From positions 1-5,690 of the forward strand of contig JAIRQG010000088.1 of NCBI GenBank assembly GCA_031256615.1: a DNA stretch of 5,690 nt, read 5' to 3'. This DNA comes from Candidatus Methanoplasma sp. (GTDB lineage: Archaea > Thermoplasmatota > Thermoplasmata > Methanomassiliicoccales > Methanomethylophilaceae). The notes under the pieces are model-generated. The model was not told the DNA's origin. It did no database searches and was given only the letters and a program-made list of their open reading frames with translations. Shown piece after piece: positions 1 to 5,690 of this stretch. The translations under genes were made by a program, and so were the position numbers. Every line of letters starts with the position of its first letter. Positions within the stretch are counted from its first letter, which is position 1.

Positions 1-486
1 TATCTCATCGGTGATCCCCAACGCCCAAAGGAACTCCTCAAAGTCCAGAGACCGCAGCTCGATCGGCGTCTCATATCCCACTGGAAAAGATGGCACTTCT
101 TTGTAATTGAGACCAAGCAGCGATCCCGAAGCGATAACGTCGAACCTTCCGTCCAGAGAAAACGACTTCAAAGCTACTCTGGCTTTGGGACAGCTCTGTA
201 TCTCATCCAGAAATATCAGCAAATTCCGTGGCTCAAACTTAATCTTCGGAAAACGTATGCTGAGATTTCTTACGAGAGAGTCCACATCCAGATCTCCTTC
301 GAAGACGTTTTTCATCCCGGGAGATAATTCGAAGTTGATGTAAATGTAATTTCCATAGTTCTTTTTCGCAAAATCTTCAATAATGAATGTCTTCCCAACC
401 TGCCTGGACCCTTTGACAAGAAGGCATTTCTTGTTCGGCGTGTCCTTCCATTTGAGGAAGGTTTCGCTGATCTTTCTCTTCAGCAT
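1..486 (-). CDS. AAA_14/DUF4143-type ATPase, N-terminal part (cut by window edge)
   Basis: The open frame starts at the ATG at 486-484 and runs off the left edge after 162 codons, so the C-terminal half is missing. Seen: Walker A GSRQVGKT at residues 26-33, Walker B LLIFLDE at 89-95, a sensor-like VIASGSLLG at 117-125, then PVGYE...LDFEEFLWALG at 136-156. This order is typical of the AAA_14 domain of DUF4143 proteins, P-loop ATPases of about 380-450 residues with a nuclease-like C-terminal domain. Their biological role is poorly known; they are common as multicopy accessory genes in archaea and anaerobic bacteria. No SD precedes the ATG, and a TATA-like box centred about 26 bases upstream suggests a leaderless transcript. 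A 33-bp tandem repeat lies directly behind that box. The ATPase class is firm; the function is unknown. Confidence 0.88.
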   Translation of the reverse strand, partial: MLKRKISETFLKWKDTPNKKCLLVKGSRQVGKTFIIEDFAKKNYGNYIYINFELSPGMKNVFEGDLDVDSLVRNLSIRFPKIKFEPRNLLIFLDEIQSCPKARVALKSFSLDGRFDVIASGSLLGLNYKEVPSFPVGYETPIELRSLDFEEFLWALGITDEI

Positions 487-507
487 AATGATATAATAAG
501 CCAGGAA

Positions 508-516
508 GTATTTATT
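508..516 (-). promoter_or_regulatory. Candidate TATA box of the DUF4143 ATPase gene
   Basis: On the minus strand this reads AATAAATAC. Its centre is about 26 bases upstream of the ATG at 486, the spacing expected if transcription starts at the start codon. No SD lies between them (CTTCCTGG, then an AT-rich stretch). The first 33-bp repeat copy abuts the upstream side of this box, where TFB would bind. A second AT-rich stretch at 488-498 is too close to the start to serve. Confidence 0.5.
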
Positions 517-599
517 ACTATTTTTTACCACGACTTTTACACAATAACTACTATTTTTTACCACGACTTTTACACATAACTTACAGTTTTTTCCCACAA
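517..599 (-). repeat. 33-bp-period tandem repeat, likely operator of the ATPase gene
   Basis: Two identical 27-bp copies lie at 517-543 and 550-576, exactly 33 bp apart. A partial third copy at the same spacing (583-599) matches 13 of 17 positions. On the minus strand each full copy contains two related half-sites, GTGTAAAA and GTGGTAAAA. Their GTAAAA cores are 12 bp apart, and 21 bp separate the second core from the first core of the next copy. The period is near three helical turns, so copies face the same side of DNA. Position directly behind the TATA box suggests a transcription-factor site, perhaps autoregulatory; that role is inferred. Confidence 0.75.
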
Positions 600-618
600 T
601 AAATCTTTGTGACACGTG

Positions 619-756
619 ATGTATCGGAAAGGTCAAAGACTGAAATTCTCGGGTTGTATTATGGATACAGCGAGAAATGCCAAGGAAGCCAAAAAAAAGA
701 TGAGGGTTAACGGTCAATTCCCTTCAGATCATCTGGCGATTTTACAAAAAGATTAA
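619..756 (+). CDS. Doubtful small ORF of 45 codons
   Basis: An ATG at 619 (also GTG at 616) opens a frame to TAA at 754-756. An internal ATG at 661 gives a 31-residue version. The product is basic in the middle (a run AKEAKKKMRVNG) and resembles no family I recognise. It has no clear SD; AATAAAT at 599-605 is a weak TATA-like stretch about 17 bases ahead. It lies in the gap between the divergent ATPase and permease genes and is in the same frame as the permease but stopped 33 bases before it. It could be a chance ORF, a leader peptide, or the tail of a decayed gene. I favour chance. Confidence 0.2.
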   Translation: MYRKGQRLKFSGCIMDTARNAKEAKKKMRVNGQFPSDHLAILQKD

Positions 757-789
757 TCATCCCGCGGCGATTACTCTTTTAGGCATACA

Positions 790-2040
790 TTGAACACCAT
801 ATTGGTTACTGCGGCGATATTTGTTTTCACATATGCTCTTATCTCGATCGGTAATCTTCCGAAACTCAAGATCGACCGCGGCGTTGCGGCGGCTGTCGGC
901 GGCATTCTGGTGATCCTGTTCGGGATCATTTCTTTCACAGACCTTCCGGAATATGTCAATCTCAACGTGATATTCCTTCTGCTCGGGATGATGATGCTGG
1001 TGGCAGGCCTTGAATTCTCGGGGTTCTTCCGCATCGTTTCCAATTTCCTGATCAGATTCTCAGGCAGCAAAGTAAGGCTGCTGGCTTATGTGATGATCAT
1101 ATGCGCAGTGCTTTCCGCTGTTGCGCTGAACGATGCTGTTGTGCTGATCTTTACGCCCATTGTGATAAGATGCTGCAGATGTACCGATTCCAACCCCATT
1201 CCGTATCTCATCGGCGTGATGTTCTCCGCGAACATAGGGAGTCTCGCAACATCCGTCGGCAATCCTCAGAATGCGTACATAGCATCGGAGGCGGGGCTTT
1301 CTTTCATCGAATTTACCGCTCATGCCTTGCCTGTTTCCCTGTTGTGTCTGCCGATAGCGTTCCTTATCGTGTTCTTGATCTTCAGAAAGAACCTGACATC
1401 CCGCACCGCCGCTCCGTCATGCGGCACGGACATGGAAGTGGACCGCATCAGACTGTGGGCGACCGTGGCGATCATGATCGGCGCATTGATTGGGTTCATC
1501 CTGTCCGGCGCACTCGGCATCCCGATCTATGCGGTCGCGCTGACAGCGGGCGTCCTGGCACTCGCGGTTGTTATGTCAAAATCCGCAAAGAATGCGGTCT
1601 GGGTTGCAAAGAAAATCGACTGGCGTATACTTGTGTTCTTCATCGGTCTGTTCATACTTATGGGCGCAGTCACCGAATCCGGGCTTTTAGCTCAGATAGC
1701 CGCTGTGTTCCCCGGCTTCGGAGACGGCGAGACCCCGTCCATAATGAGTGTTACCGCTTTCTCTGCGGTCCTTTCCAACCTCGTCAGCAACGTGCCTGCG
1801 GTCATGCTGATAGGGAACATGCTTCCGGAAGGCAACATTATGCTTTGGATCGCTCTTGCCGCATCTTCCACCTTGGCCGGCAATGCCACATTGATAGGTT
1901 CCGCCGCCAACGTGATAGTCTCTGAGCGCTCTGAGCGCGAGGGTGTGCATTTCAACTTCTGGAAGTTCGCATTGATAGGGATGCCTGTGACACTCGTCAC
2001 GCTGTTCATCGCAGTGGGTGTCTTGACACTTTTATCATGA
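790..2040 (+). CDS. ArsB/NhaD/CitM-like (SLC13-type) membrane permease
   Basis: This is a 416-residue, highly hydrophobic protein with about ten or more predicted membrane segments, matching the usual length of the CitMHS/ArsB ion-transporter fold. It has the expected two-fold repeat signatures. In the first half these are ALNDAVVLIFTP (residues 112-123) and SLATSVGNPQN (151-161); in the second half, SNLVSNVPAVML (329-340) and STLAGNATLIGSAANVIV (360-377). The half-helix loops around the Asn-rich motifs form the substrate/ion site in this superfamily. A polar segment at about 200-220 separates the halves, and a cysteine-rich turn RCCRC sits at 127-131. The start is TTG at 790 with only a weak AGG at 781-783; the frame has no ATG or GTG between it and the upstream stop at 754. 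Substrate is undecided: dicarboxylate, arsenite or Na+/H+ exchange are all possible. Confidence 0.88.
   Translation: MNTILVTAAIFVFTYALISIGNLPKLKIDRGVAAAVGGILVILFGIISFTDLPEYVNLNVIFLLLGMMMLVAGLEFSGFFRIVSNFLIRFSGSKVRLLAYVMIICAVLSAVALNDAVVLIFTPIVIRCCRCTDSNPIPYLIGVMFSANIGSLATSVGNPQNAYIASEAGLSFIEFTAHALPVSLLCLPIAFLIVFLIFRKNLTSRTAAPSCGTDMEVDRIRLWATVAIMIGALIGFILSGALGIPIYAVALTAGVLALAVVMSKSAKNAVWVAKKIDWRILVFFIGLFILMGAVTESGLLAQIAAVFPGFGDGETPSIMSVTAFSAVLSNLVSNVPAVMLIGNMLPEGNIMLWIALAASSTLAGNATLIGSAANVIVSERSEREGVHFNFWKFALIGMPVTLVTLFIAVGVLTLLS
1921..1938 (+). repeat. Perfect 9-bp tandem duplication inside the permease gene
   Basis: TCTGAGCGC occurs twice back to back and encodes SER-SER in a charged loop (residues 378-383) just before the last membrane segment. 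The length is a multiple of three, so the frame is kept. It looks like a replication-slippage duplication. Confidence 0.6.
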
Positions 2041-2066
2041 GTATCGCGACCTTGAACAGCCAATCA

Positions 2067-2074
2067 TTTTATCC
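2067..2074 (+). promoter_or_regulatory. Candidate TATA box for the HAD phosphatase gene
   Basis: TTTTATCC is centred about 27 bases upstream of the ATG at 2097 and lies just past the permease stop. No SD is present before that ATG. This is the spacing of a leaderless archaeal promoter and supports 2097 as the start rather than the overlapping ATG at 2037. Confidence 0.4.
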
Positions 2075-2096
2075 CAAATCCCATATACATCCGGCA

Positions 2097-2762
2097 ATGA
2101 AAAGATACGATCTCATATGTTTTGATATGGACGGCGTCCTCACCGCACTGAGGAGTTCGTGGCACTGGCTCAATCTGTGCCTCGGCATTGACAACGACGA
2201 AACCTATAAAGCATACATCAGCGGAGAGATCGATCAGCCGGAGTTCATGAGAAGGGACATCTCTCAGTGGAAAACGGTGAAGCCTGACATAAAGATCTCG
2301 GATCTCATAAGATTCTTCCAGAATATGCCGCTCACCGGCGGGATACAGGAAACGGTCGCATGCCTTAGAAGCAACGGGATGCGCTGCGTCATCATCAGCG
2401 GCGGCGTGGATATCGCCGCGAGGATGATCGCGGAAGAGTTCGGATTTGACGGTTATGTTGCGGACGGGATATGCAGCAATCCCGACGGGACCCTGACGGG
2501 CGAGGGAATAATGAACGTCGATCTTACTGATAAAGGCATCAGCGTCAGACAGTTCATTGAAAAATACGGGACCACAAAGGACAGGACGGTCTCCATCGGG
2601 AATTCATACACCGATATACCGATGTTCAGGGATTCGGGCGTATCTATCGCCTTCAACCCGACGGATGATTTCACAAAGGAAGCCGCAACGTATGTCGTAC
2701 AGTCAGACAACATATCGGATGTTCTGGACCGCATCCTTCCATGCGATGACGGTCAGTCCTGA
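2097..2762 (+). CDS. HAD-IB phosphatase, phosphoserine phosphatase (SerB)-like
   Basis: This 221-residue protein carries the haloacid dehalogenase motifs in order. Motif I is DMDGV (D10 nucleophile, D12), motif II is IISGG (S101), the motif III lysine is K146 in DLTDKG, and motif IV is IGNSYTDIPMF (168-177, D173). The layout and ISGG...GDG..TGEG...K spacing are those of SerB-type enzymes, which remove phosphate from phosphoserine or small phosphorylated metabolites in the cytoplasm. N169 stands where SerB proteins normally have the first Asp of GDGAND, so the substrate may differ. I chose ATG 2097 because motif I then falls at residue 10, as usual. The frame opens at 2037, overlapping the permease stop as ATGA, but those 20 extra residues look unlike a HAD N-terminus. 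The end overlaps the convergent zinc-finger gene by 10 bp. Confidence 0.88.
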   Translation: MKRYDLICFDMDGVLTALRSSWHWLNLCLGIDNDETYKAYISGEIDQPEFMRRDISQWKTVKPDIKISDLIRFFQNMPLTGGIQETVACLRSNGMRCVIISGGVDIAARMIAEEFGFDGYVADGICSNPDGTLTGEGIMNVDLTDKGISVRQFIEKYGTTKDRTVSIGNSYTDIPMFRDSGVSIAFNPTDDFTKEAATYVVQSDNISDVLDRILPCDDGQS

Positions 2763-3418
2763 TCGAAATCGAATCCGTCCTGATCGTCGTCTTCTTCAAG
2801 ATCAAGGACGTCGTACCTCTTCTTTCTGATCTTGCCGTATATCCTTGTGATGTCTCTTGCCTCAGCGAACCCGTTCTTTATCAGGCGGTCATTTGTCTTT
2901 ATCGCATGGATGAGGGCATCGAATCCTTCAAAGGAGAGGATCATTCCGGTCGCAAACTCATCATCGGGTTCGGCCTCTGTCCTTACGGAGTATGTATAAT
3001 GTCCGTCGTTTACAGACACTTTGACGCTGAGTATGCCGAACTGCTTGACCCAGAGCACTTTGATATTGTCTGCCTGGAACCTCTTTCCTTTCTTTCCGTC
3101 CACGGTCTCTATATGGGTTATGCATACTCTTCTGTCGTCTTCAAGATAGAACTCGTCCCCGACGGATAATATCTCATTCGACATAAGTTCGGTTTCTATC
3201 GTCTCCGTCACGTCGCCGTCGCTGAAAAGCACCTTCACCATGAGGAGTTCCGGTACCCTTATCGTATCGGAGAACACTCTCCCGCACTCGGTGCACCTGA
3301 ATGTGCCGGTGATATTGTCCTTTCCTGTCCTTCCTTTCAGTATATCGTGTTCTGTGAGATCATCGCAATTCGGACATTGGATATACAGATACTCTTCCAT
3401 CTCTTCTCGCTTTGACAT
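2753..3418 (-). CDS. Archaeal zinc-ribbon protein, HVO_0476-like
   Basis: This 221-residue soluble protein begins with a zinc ribbon: CPNC at residues 15-18 and CTEC at 42-45, with 23 residues between the pairs. It continues into a mixed charged/beta-rich region (about 55-175), including EFYLEDDRRVCITHIETVDGKK, and ends in an acidic tail rich in Asp and Glu (206-221). The domain order and size match the HVO_0476-type archaeal zinc-finger proteins, whose molecular role is not known; nucleic-acid or ribosome association is only a guess. It follows the MBL hydrolase gene by 4 bases and has a strong SD (AGGTGA), so the two are almost certainly one operon. Its last codons overlap the end of the convergent phosphatase gene. 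Confidence 0.8.
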   Translation of the reverse strand: MSKREEMEEYLYIQCPNCDDLTEHDILKGRTGKDNITGTFRCTECGRVFSDTIRVPELLMVKVLFSDGDVTETIETELMSNEILSVGDEFYLEDDRRVCITHIETVDGKKGKRFQADNIKVLWVKQFGILSVKVSVNDGHYTYSVRTEAEPDDEFATGMILSFEGFDALIHAIKTNDRLIKNGFAEARDITRIYGKIRKKRYDVLDLEEDDDQDGFDFDQD

Positions 3419-3422
3419 TTTT

Positions 3423-3428
3423 TCACCT
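3423..3428 (-). promoter_or_regulatory. Strong SD (AGGTGA) that contains the upstream gene's stop codon
   Basis: AGGTGA lies four bases (AAAA) before the zinc-finger ATG. The last three bases of the motif, TGA, are also the stop codon of the MBL hydrolase gene. Ribosomes ending on the first gene therefore sit on the SD of the second, a typical translational-coupling layout. It is the only clear SD in the window. Confidence 0.8.
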
Positions 3429-3998
3429 GCTCACTAGGAAGGGGGGATCATGCCCCGGTATTATCGCATCAGCATACTTGGTTATTATCTTTACACTTTC
3501 CAATGCAAGCTCTTCATCGGTGTTTATCGCCGGAGGCACCATTTTCTTATAATTGCTGTATTTCGGTATCGCATCTCCGGCGATCACATACTTTTGATCT
3601 GCTTTGACGAAGACGCTTATCGAACCTTTTGTGTGCCCCGGAGTATGGACGATCTTCACTCCGGGAACAATTTCTCTGTCGATATCCAACGGCTTGGCGC
3701 CGTCAATCACACCGCACTCATCCGGATGCATCAGAATATCTGCATTCTCAAACATGTCGTTGTTCCCAACATGGTCAAAATGGAAGTGCGTCAACACCAC
3801 CGTATCAACATCTTTCGGGAACACTCCGATTTGTTTGAAGGATGTTTTTATGGCAGGTTTCATATAAGGAGTGCTGGTGTCGACCACGATCATCCTCTCG
3901 TCTGTCCTGATGAGAACGGATGAAGAATGCGCATCGAAAACGTTCCCCTTCTCATCTCTTTGAAGACTTCCGATCGCCAGTACATCCAGCTTTATCAT
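3423..3998 (-). CDS. Metallo-beta-lactamase-fold hydrolase
   Basis: This is a compact 191-residue MBL-fold protein, with no extra domain. Metal ligands are visible in order: THFHFDH (H71, H73, D75, H76), PGHTKGS (H122), AGD (D142) and the C-terminal PGHDPPF (H183), so both zinc sites are complete. The family acts as cytoplasmic hydrolases on thioesters, lactones, phosphoesters or nucleic acids. The short form without RNA-binding extensions argues against an RNase; a glyoxalase II-like or MBLAC1-like activity is possible but unproven. There is no SD; a TATA-like box centred 30 bases upstream suggests a leaderless or very short-leader mRNA starting here. It is the first gene of a two-gene operon with the zinc-ribbon protein. 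Confidence 0.88.
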   Translation of the reverse strand: MIKLDVLAIGSLQRDEKGNVFDAHSSSVLIRTDERMIVVDTSTPYMKPAIKTSFKQIGVFPKDVDTVVLTHFHFDHVGNNDMFENADILMHPDECGVIDGAKPLDIDREIVPGVKIVHTPGHTKGSISVFVKADQKYVIAGDAIPKYSNYKKMVPPAINTDEELALESVKIITKYADAIIPGHDPPFLVSR

Positions 3999-4023
3999 AC
4001 AATTAGAATATCATTTCAACTTG

Positions 4024-4032
4024 AATTATATT
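4024..4032 (-). promoter_or_regulatory. Candidate TATA box of the MBL/zinc-finger operon
   Basis: On the minus strand this reads AATATAATT. It is centred about 30 bases upstream of the MBL ATG at 3998, inside the 64-bp gap after the AlbA_2 gene. With the usual archaeal spacing, transcription would start within a few bases of the ATG. It implies the operon need not depend on read-through from the gene to the right. Confidence 0.5.
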
Positions 4033-4062
4033 GCCGTTGTTCTCGATCTTTTTGAAACCGCA

Positions 4063-5496
4063 TCATTTGATGATCCAGCGTCCGCCCTTCTTTCCGCCTG
4101 TTCTTTCGAGTCTGCCGTCTTCTCTAAGTCTCTTTACGGCTGCCTCTACTTTTGATTTGGAGATCCCTATTTCCATGGAAATCCTTTCGATGGAGATTCC
4201 GCCGTCTGCGGCCATCAGCCCAAGTATCTTTTCTTCTTCCGATACAGCCAGCGTCTTAGGATCCATTCTCATTGAAAGTGTGACCTTTACTGTGGGCGGG
4301 TTCAGGCTTTCTTCGATCAGAGGAGATTCGAAGCCATTCTTTTTCCATGTCTCCATTATACGGTACAGACCGCTGTCTGCCCTTTCCACCGCGCCGACCA
4401 GAGAGAACATCTTTGCAAGAGTTGGGTTTCGAGGGTCGCTGTACCCTCCCTCTGCTGCCTCTCGTATCGGTATGCGGAACAGACCTGGATTCCTCACTGT
4501 CACAACATTCGGCCTCACCTCTATCCTGACTCCCATGCGGCCGCGGTAGTCTGCATGCACCAATGCATTGATCAGCGATTCTCTGAGCGCTTTATCGATG
4601 TCTGTATCCTCGACCCTTCTCCAATCATTGCCGATTGCAAAAGGCCGGCCTGTTGACACCCCTAAACGGCTGCTCACACTCATATAGAAATCAAAGACGT
4701 TTCCTGTCCATTGGCCATCACCGGAAACGATGCGGTATTCCCATTCCACTCCTGGTCTCATATATTCAATGTAATCAAGCTTATAGTCAGGCGCCTCGCT
4801 TGTTATTCTATATTCCAGGCCAAACATCAGAAGACCCGCCAGCGTCGGATGCAGTTCGCCATCCTCACCTTTCTTTGCGGCCCCGATGAGCCTAAGGAAC
4901 TCATCATCCGGAACGGTGTTCCAAATATGTTTCTCATCCCCCACTTTCATGAATGTTCTGTATCTTGAGAGTGTGCCGCGGTCAATGTCGCTCATATCAA
5001 AGTCATCAAGGACGAATGCGTCAATAGGTGTGTCCGCATTTTCGCGCATCATTCCCGCGATCTCGGGCTTGGTGCAGCGGTAGTCATTCGGCCCATTGCG
5101 GCGGAAGGTGCCGCCGTTGATCCTGTCGTTTATGTATATCGGACAATCGTGTCTGTCGGCACGGGGGATGTTCATGACCACCAATTTTTTTCCGTTGTGC
5201 TCCACAACCTTCACGTCATCCGATTTCAGAACGTTGCAGCTTATCTTCTGCGGGTTGTTGATCGTATTCCATATCTCATTCACTGTTTTGTCGGTGTTTT
5301 TGATACCTCTGATCAACAACATGCCATCTTCCGTCTCCTCCAGACCAAGGACAATAGTGCCTCCGAATGAGTTTGCAAATGCGGAGTAGGATTCCCATAC
5401 GCTCAGCGGTATACCTCCGCTTGCCGATTTTGCTTCAAAGGATGCGTCCTCTTCATTTAGGCAGTAATCCCCGCTGAACAATAGTTCCATAATCAT
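4063..5496 (-). CDS. AlbA_2 (Schlafen-like) / GHKL ATPase / winged-helix regulator
   Basis: This complete 477-residue protein has three parts. Residues about 14-130 are an AlbA_2 domain (EAKSASGG at 21-28, AFANSFGGTIVLG at 39-51), a putative nucleic-acid-binding module. Residues about 300-390 form a HATPase_c_4 GHKL domain: N-box ALRESLINALVHADY (303-317, with E306 and N310), VRNPGLF (334-340), GYSDPRNPTLAKMF (351-364) and a lid-like DSGLYRIMETWK (375-386). Residues about 419-477 form a winged helix with a basic GGKKGGRW wing. Relatives are often mislabelled RecG-like helicases; they lack helicase motifs and probably act as ATP-dependent transcriptional regulators or defence/stress factors. 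The start is ATG 5496 with AGGA four bases upstream; an in-frame ATG at 5490 is an alternative. A 21-bp repeat array lies immediately upstream, suggesting autoregulation. Confidence 0.88.
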   Translation of the reverse strand: MIMELLFSGDYCLNEEDASFEAKSASGGIPLSVWESYSAFANSFGGTIVLGLEETEDGMLLIRGIKNTDKTVNEIWNTINNPQKISCNVLKSDDVKVVEHNGKKLVVMNIPRADRHDCPIYINDRINGGTFRRNGPNDYRCTKPEIAGMMRENADTPIDAFVLDDFDMSDIDRGTLSRYRTFMKVGDEKHIWNTVPDDEFLRLIGAAKKGEDGELHPTLAGLLMFGLEYRITSEAPDYKLDYIEYMRPGVEWEYRIVSGDGQWTGNVFDFYMSVSSRLGVSTGRPFAIGNDWRRVEDTDIDKALRESLINALVHADYRGRMGVRIEVRPNVVTVRNPGLFRIPIREAAEGGYSDPRNPTLAKMFSLVGAVERADSGLYRIMETWKKNGFESPLIEESLNPPTVKVTLSMRMDPKTLAVSEEEKILGLMAADGGISIERISMEIGISKSKVEAAVKRLREDGRLERTGGKKGGRWIIK

Positions 5497-5510
5497 TTAT
5501 TCCTAAACTA

Positions 5511-5518
5511 ATATTTAT
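5511..5518 (-). promoter_or_regulatory. Candidate TATA box of the AlbA_2 gene
   Basis: On the minus strand this reads ATAAATAT, centred about 18 bases before the ATG at 5496 and about 24 before the in-frame ATG at 5490. The second spacing fits a leaderless transcript better. The 21-bp repeat array begins only 2 bases upstream of this box. The region is AT-rich throughout, so the exact box is uncertain. Confidence 0.4.
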
Positions 5519-5520
5519 GT

Positions 5521-5625
5521 TTTATCTTTGTTTTTATCTTTTTTATCTTTAATTCTATCTTTTTTATCTTGTAAATTGCGATTTTTATCTCAATAATCAT
5601 CTTTTTTATCTTTTTTTCATCCTGA
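5521..5625 (-). repeat. Five tandem 21-bp units, likely operator array of the AlbA_2 gene
   Basis: Units begin at 5521, 5542, 5563, 5584 and 5605. On the plus strand all five begin with TTTATCT, and units 1, 2 and 4 end with a second copy, ATCTTT, at unit positions 16-21. In unit 5 the second copy is shifted by one base and altered (CATCC); in unit 3 it is lost. The ATC cores therefore alternate 12 and 9 bp apart, a true 21-bp period of two helical turns. On the gene's own strand the motif is AAAGATAAA, in direct orientation. Units between the half-sites are not conserved, so binding selection is likelier than simple slippage. An iterated operator is inferred. Confidence 0.8.
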
Positions 5626-5690
5626 GCACGTTAAAATCAAGGAACTTTCAATGGTTCAAATCATTCCGAAAGGTTTTTGATGTGCTTTTA
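5626..5690. other. Right edge, no supported gene
   Basis: Past the repeat array the sequence returns to mixed composition. I find only very short open frames on both strands. A minus-strand frame entering from the edge stops at 5648 after 13 codons and could be the tail of another gene, but nothing in it is recognisable. Confidence 0.3.

Noticed and set aside
487..600. Insertion-sequence end or attachment site formed by the 33-bp repeats
   Set aside because: The copies are direct and tandem rather than inverted, there is no transposase or integrase, and the position fits an operator.
1101..1925. Long 274-codon plus-strand open frame inside the permease gene
   Set aside because: It lies entirely in another frame of the permease gene, is rich in Arg, Cys and His as expected of an out-of-frame reading, and has no recognisable domain.
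3450..3923. 157-codon plus-strand open frame opposite the MBL hydrolase gene
   Set aside because: It is antisense to a gene with all catalytic motifs intact, and its translation shows no domain; an artefact of codon bias.
4031..4549. 172-codon plus-strand open frame opposite the AlbA_2 gene's 3' half
   Set aside because: It is antisense to the winged-helix and GHKL coding region; its Ser/Pro/Phe-rich translation is typical of a reverse reading.
5521..5625. CRISPR array
   Set aside because: Repeats are contiguous 21-bp units with half-sites of 7-9 bases and no unique spacers of 30 bases or more; no cas genes are nearby.
5646..5663. A GGTTCAAATC stretch resembling a tRNA T-arm
   Set aside because: The flanking bases pair only around an 8-base loop (AATG with CATT), not the required 5-bp stem and 7-base loop, and no acceptor, D or anticodon arms can be found around it.
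5648..5690. C-terminal tail of another minus-strand gene entering from the right edge
   Set aside because: Only 13 codons before a stop are visible, with no motif; chance cannot be excluded.

Overview
The window looks archaeal, most likely a methanogen-related member of the Thermoplasmatota such as Methanomassiliicoccales. The evidence is a zinc-finger protein resembling the archaeal HVO_0476 family, several A/T-rich TATA-like boxes about 26-30 bases upstream of start codons that lack a Shine-Dalgarno site (the leaderless pattern), and one strong archaeal-type SD (AGGTGA). The phylum is inferred from gene content and style; no rRNA or methanogenesis marker is present.

Layout. At the left edge, on the minus strand, is the N-terminal part of an AAA-type ATPase of the AAA_14/DUF4143 class, cut by the window edge. 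It is preceded by a candidate TATA box and a 33-bp tandem repeat. A mostly non-coding gap (487-789) follows, with at most one doubtful 45-codon ORF. Two plus-strand genes come next: an ArsB/NhaD/CitM-like (SLC13-type) permease and a HAD-IB phosphatase of the SerB type, which may have its own leaderless promoter. The phosphatase converges on a minus-strand pair transcribed towards it, overlapping by 10 bp: a metallo-beta-lactamase-fold hydrolase followed immediately by the zinc-finger protein, with coupled stop and SD. Further right, also on the minus strand, is a complete 477-residue AlbA_2/GHKL-ATPase/winged-helix protein. Its upstream region is an array of five 21-bp units.

How it fits together. 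The central genes look like ordinary metabolic or housekeeping functions. The two ATP-binding proteins at the edges look accessory and self-regulated: each sits behind its own tandem-repeat array next to a candidate TATA box. The arrays differ in sequence, but each is built of half-sites in direct orientation with a 12-bp offset. This paired arrangement is the most interesting signal in the window. I see no CRISPR, tRNA, rRNA or insertion sequence.
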